Shown piece after piece: positions 36,166 through 38,561 of a DNA stretch of 38,561 bases. The translations under genes were made by a program, and so were the position numbers. Numbering within the stretch: the first letter of the stretch is position 1; every line of letters begins with the position of its first letter. Below the pieces are notes generated by a model that was not told where the DNA came from, did no database searches, and saw only the letters and a list, made by a program, of their open reading frames with translations. Source of the stretch: Rhodospirillaceae bacterium (GTDB lineage Bacteria > Pseudomonadota > Alphaproteobacteria > Rhodospirillales > Rhodospirillaceae); NCBI GenBank assembly GCA_004297485.1, contig SCTM01000294.1, positions 1 through 38,561 on the forward strand, given 5' to 3'.

Positions 36166-37950
36166 TCAGTACACGCGCGCCTTGGGTTTGATGTATTCGA
36201 TTTCGTTGGTCAGGGTGTAGCTATGCACCGGCCGGTAATCGAGTTTCACTTTCCACTTGTCGTCCACCCAGGCGAGCGTGTGCTTCATCCACGTCTCGTC
36301 GTTGCGGTCGGGATAGTCCTCGTGGGCATGGCCACCGCGACTTTCGTGACGCGCCTCGGCCCCGGTGATGGTAGTCAAGGCGCACGCCATCAGGTTTTCC
36401 AACTCCAGCGCCTCGATCAGGTCGGTGTTGAAAACCAAACTGCGGTCGGAGACTTTCAGATCGGTGAGGGTGGCGGCGATCTCGCCCATCTTGGCCACGC
36501 CGTCCTTCAATGTCTTGGAGGCGCGGAACACGGCGGCATCGTTCTGCATGGTGCGCTGCATGTTCTTGCGGATCATGGCGGTGGTCTGGGAACCGTTGGC
36601 CGTGCGGATGCGTTCCAGACGCGATAGCGCCAGATCGGCGGCGTCCTTCGCCAAGGGGCGGTGGGCCGAGCCCTTCTTGATGATGTCCTTACAGCGGAGC
36701 GCCGCCGCACGCCCGAACACGACGATATCCAACAACGAGTTGGCGCCGAGACGATTGGCGCCATGTACCGAGACGCAAGCCGCCTCGCCGATTGCCATGA
36801 GGCCCGGAATGGTGGCATCCGGCTGGCCGGGCGTGGGCCGGATCACCTCGGCCATGTAGTTGGTGGGAATGCCGCCCATGTTGTAGTGCACGGTGGGCAG
36901 CACCGGGATCGGCTGTTTTGTCGCGTCCACGCCGGCAAAAACCTTCGCCGATTCCGTGATGCCCGGGAGACGTTTGTGCAACACGTCGGCGCCCAGGTGT
37001 TCCAGGTGCAAATAGATGTGATCTTTCTCGGGGCCGACGCCGCGTCCCTCGCGAATCTCAAGAGTCATGGAGCGGCTGACGACATCGCGCGACGCGAGAT
37101 CTTTCGCGGTCGGCGCATAGCGTTCCATGAAACGTTCGCCCTCGGAATTGGTGAGATAGCCGCCTTCGCCGCGCGAGCCTTCGGTGATGAGCACGCCAGC
37201 GCCGTATACGCCCGTGGGATGGAACTGGACGAATTCCATATCCTGAAGCGGCAGGCCCGCCCGCGCCACCATACCATTGCCGTCGCCGGTGCAGGTATGC
37301 GCTGAAGTGCAGGAGAAATAAGCCCGGCCGTATCCGCCCGTGGCGATGACGGTCTGGTGCGCCTTGAAGCGGTGGATCGTTCCGGTCGCCATGTCGAGGG
37401 CGACGACGCCGCGACAGCCGCTTTCGTCCATCATGAGATCGACGGCGAAATACTCGATGAAGAACTCGGCTTTGTATTTCAGGCTTTGCTGATAGAGCGC
37501 ATGGAGGATGGCGTGGCCGGTGCGGTCGGCGGCGGCGCAAGCCCGTTGCACGGGTGCCGCACCGAAGTCGCGCATGTGGCCGCCGAAGGGCCGCTGATAA
37601 ATTTTGCCTTCGGGCGTACGCGAGAATGGCACGCCCGCATGTTCCAGCTCATGGATCGCCGGCACAGCCTCGCGGCACATGTATTCGATGGCGTCCTGGT
37701 CGCCGAGCCAGTCGGAGCCCTTGACCGTGTCGTACATATGCCACTGCCAATTGTCTTCGCCGATATTGCCGAGGGATGCGGCAACACCGCCTTGGGCGGC
37801 GACCGTATGGCTGCGGGTGGGAAATACCTTGGTGATGCAGGCGGTCTTGAATCCCTGCTGCACCATGCCGAAGGTGGCGCGCAGGCCGGCGCCGCCGGCC
37901 CCCACGACAACAACATCGTAGTCGTGATCAACGATCGTGAAAGCGGCCAT
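36166..37950 (-). CDS. sdhA: Succinate dehydrogenase flavoprotein subunit
   Basis: Catalytic subunit of complex II with covalent FAD, oxidising succinate to fumarate. 594 aa, usual length. N-terminal dinucleotide motif [16 protein letters not shown], then [20 protein letters not shown] carrying the His that binds FAD. The active-site stretch is [20 protein letters not shown], and the C-terminal motif is [32 protein letters not shown] appears as [17 protein letters not shown]. It follows sdhD by six bases, consistent with the order sdhC-sdhD-sdhA-sdhB. Confidence 0.98.
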   Translation of the reverse strand: MAAFTIVDHDYDVVVVGAGGAGLRATFGMVQQGFKTACITKVFPTRSHTVAAQGGVAASLGNIGEDNWQWHMYDTVKGSDWLGDQDAIEYMCREAVPAIHELEHAGVPFSRTPEGKIYQRPFGGHMRDFGAAPVQRACAAADRTGHAILHALYQQSLKYKAEFFIEYFAVDLMMDESGCRGVVALDMATGTIHRFKAHQTVIATGGYGRAYFSCTSAHTCTGDGNGMVARAGLPLQDMEFVQFHPTGVYGAGVLITEGSRGEGGYLTNSEGERFMERYAPTAKDLASRDVVSRSMTLEIREGRGVGPEKDHIYLHLEHLGADVLHKRLPGITESAKVFAGVDATKQPIPVLPTVHYNMGGIPTNYMAEVIRPTPGQPDATIPGLMAIGEAACVSVHGANRLGANSLLDIVVFGRAAALRCKDIIKKGSAHRPLAKDAADLALSRLERIRTANGSQTTAMIRKNMQRTMQNDAAVFRASKTLKDGVAKMGEIAATLTDLKVSDRSLVFNTDLIEALELENLMACALTTITGAEARHESRGGHAHEDYPDRNDETWMKHTLAWVDDKWKVKLDYRPVHSYTLTNEIEYIKPKARVY

Positions 37951-37956
37951 AAGGCT

Positions 37957-38358
37957 TCAGCCCCCCAGCGAGACAATCAAGGTGGAAACAATGGCCAGGG
38001 CGGCCAAGGCATAACCGACAAGCTTTGTGAGCATGATCAGGACCGTGCGCCGGCCATGGTCGCCGACGTAATCCTCGATCACCACCTGCAGACCCAGCAC
38101 GCCGTGGTGAAAGCCGACGGCGATGAACAAGATGAGCGCGGTGGCATTGATGGGGCTGAGCAGCCAATCATAGAAGCCGCCATTCTCGCCGTGAGCGAGC
38201 CTGATGAGCGACACCACAAACCAGAGCGACAGCGGCACCAGGGCGACGGCGGTGACGCGCTGGGCCCACCAGTGGTGGAGGCCTTCCTTGGCGGTGCCGA
38301 GACCGCGGGCGCGACCCAGGGGTGAACGGAGATTTGTGGACTTGAACATGGCGGCCAT
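37957..38358 (-). CDS. sdhD: Succinate dehydrogenase membrane anchor subunit D
   Basis: Membrane anchor that binds haem b and ubiquinone with SdhC, 133 aa. Opening MFKSTNLRSPLGRARGLG, then HHWWAQRVTAVALVPLSLWF, with three transmembrane helices (about 32-53, 68-88 and 105-128). FHHGVLGLQVVIEDYV carries the haem-ligand histidine and the conserved Asp-Tyr. The open frame could extend to 38478, but that part overlaps sdhC in another frame. ATG 38358 has AGGGGG just upstream, and ATG 38349 is a possible alternative. Confidence 0.95.
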   Translation of the reverse strand: MAAMFKSTNLRSPLGRARGLGTAKEGLHHWWAQRVTAVALVPLSLWFVVSLIRLAHGENGGFYDWLLSPINATALILFIAVGFHHGVLGLQVVIEDYVGDHGRRTVLIMLTKLVGYALAALAIVSTLIVSLGG

Positions 38359-38366
38359 GGTTCCCC

Positions 38367-38561
38367 CTAAATCAGCGCCAAAATCCAGGCACCCGCCGTC
38401 AGCACCGCGGTGGCGAAGAGCACCAGGATGTTGCTGCGCGCCGTATCCGCCAGTTCGAACGAGCGTCCCGTATCCCACACCAGATGCCGGATGCCGTTAC
38501 ACAGGTGGTAGAACAACGCCACCGAGAAGCCGAACAGGATCACCATGCCGAACCAGGAACC
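38367..38561 (-). CDS. sdhC: Succinate dehydrogenase cytochrome b556 subunit, 3' part
   Basis: Partial gene; the window ends inside it and 65 codons including the stop are present. The visible sequence contains SVALFYHLCNGIRHLVWD, the signature of SdhC in which the first His binds haem b, followed by a last transmembrane helix (SNILVLFATAVLTAGAWILAL). It is too short to be an independent ORF but is in frame to the edge. It ends eight bases before the sdhD start and is the operon's first gene by usual order; its start and promoter lie beyond the window. Confidence 0.93.
   Translation of the reverse strand, partial: GSWFGMVILFGFSVALFYHLCNGIRHLVWDTGRSFELADTARSNILVLFATAVLTAGAWILALI

Noticed and set aside
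38359-38478. N-terminal extension of sdhD
   Set aside because: It lies in another frame over sdhC, whose own frame encodes the conserved haem-binding segment; ATG 38358 has a good ribosome site.

Overview
The window is a high-GC stretch of an alphaproteobacterial chromosome. Two arrangements point there: the order gpmI, envC-like, S41 peptidase, divergent polysaccharide deacetylase, rppH; and an F1-only ATP synthase operon (atpHAGDC) without F0 genes beside it. A TCA-cycle supercluster (sdhCDAB, zapE, mdh, sucCD, sucAB, lpd) fits the same group. I cannot name a genus from sequence alone. Nearly everything is housekeeping. I see no CRISPR array, prophage, insertion sequence, restriction system, tRNA or rRNA.

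Layout. 45-7107 (+): glycolysis and cell-envelope operon (gpmI, envC-like, ctp, yibQ-like, rppH). 7104-8490 (-): a ferritin-like di-iron protein and a DoxX membrane protein. 8584-13456 (-): atpHAGDC. 13755-16234 (-): priA and a small membrane protein. 16426-18794 (+): a transaldolase-type aldolase, a DUF484 protein and xerC. 18992-20643 (-): rhomboid protease and a family 2 glycosyltransferase. 20756-29487 (-): lpd, odhB, sucA, a PagL-like outer-membrane protein, sucD, sucC. 29846-30472 (+): a small 2OG-Fe(II) oxygenase. 30720-34382 (-): mdh, a doubtful small ORF, zapE, a DHH phosphoesterase. 34707-35063 (+): a small lipoprotein. 35244-38561 (-): sdhB, sdhA, sdhD and the 3' part of sdhC, cut by the window edge.

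How the genes work together. The right half encodes the TCA steps from 2-oxoglutarate to oxaloacetate apart from fumarase: SucA/OdhB/Lpd make succinyl-CoA, SucCD conserves its thioester energy, SdhCDAB feeds electrons to quinone, and Mdh makes oxaloacetate. The left half contributes the soluble catalytic part of the ATP synthase and a set of peptidoglycan/division-associated envelope proteins.

The most unusual content is intergenic. Three copies of a composite repeat were found (4809-4976, 13664-about 13766, 29624-29793). A full copy is about 170 bp: two related 76-79 bp hairpin units in inverted orientation, joined by a 13-15 nt AT-rich linker, with CTAG at the outer ends of the best copy. 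One copy runs up to one base before a start codon, and one supplies a stop codon. Two further dispersed repeat families are also present: four REPIN-like inverted pairs downstream of genes, and three copies of a C/G-rich double palindrome. These repeats, rather than any gene, are the best candidates for something undescribed here.
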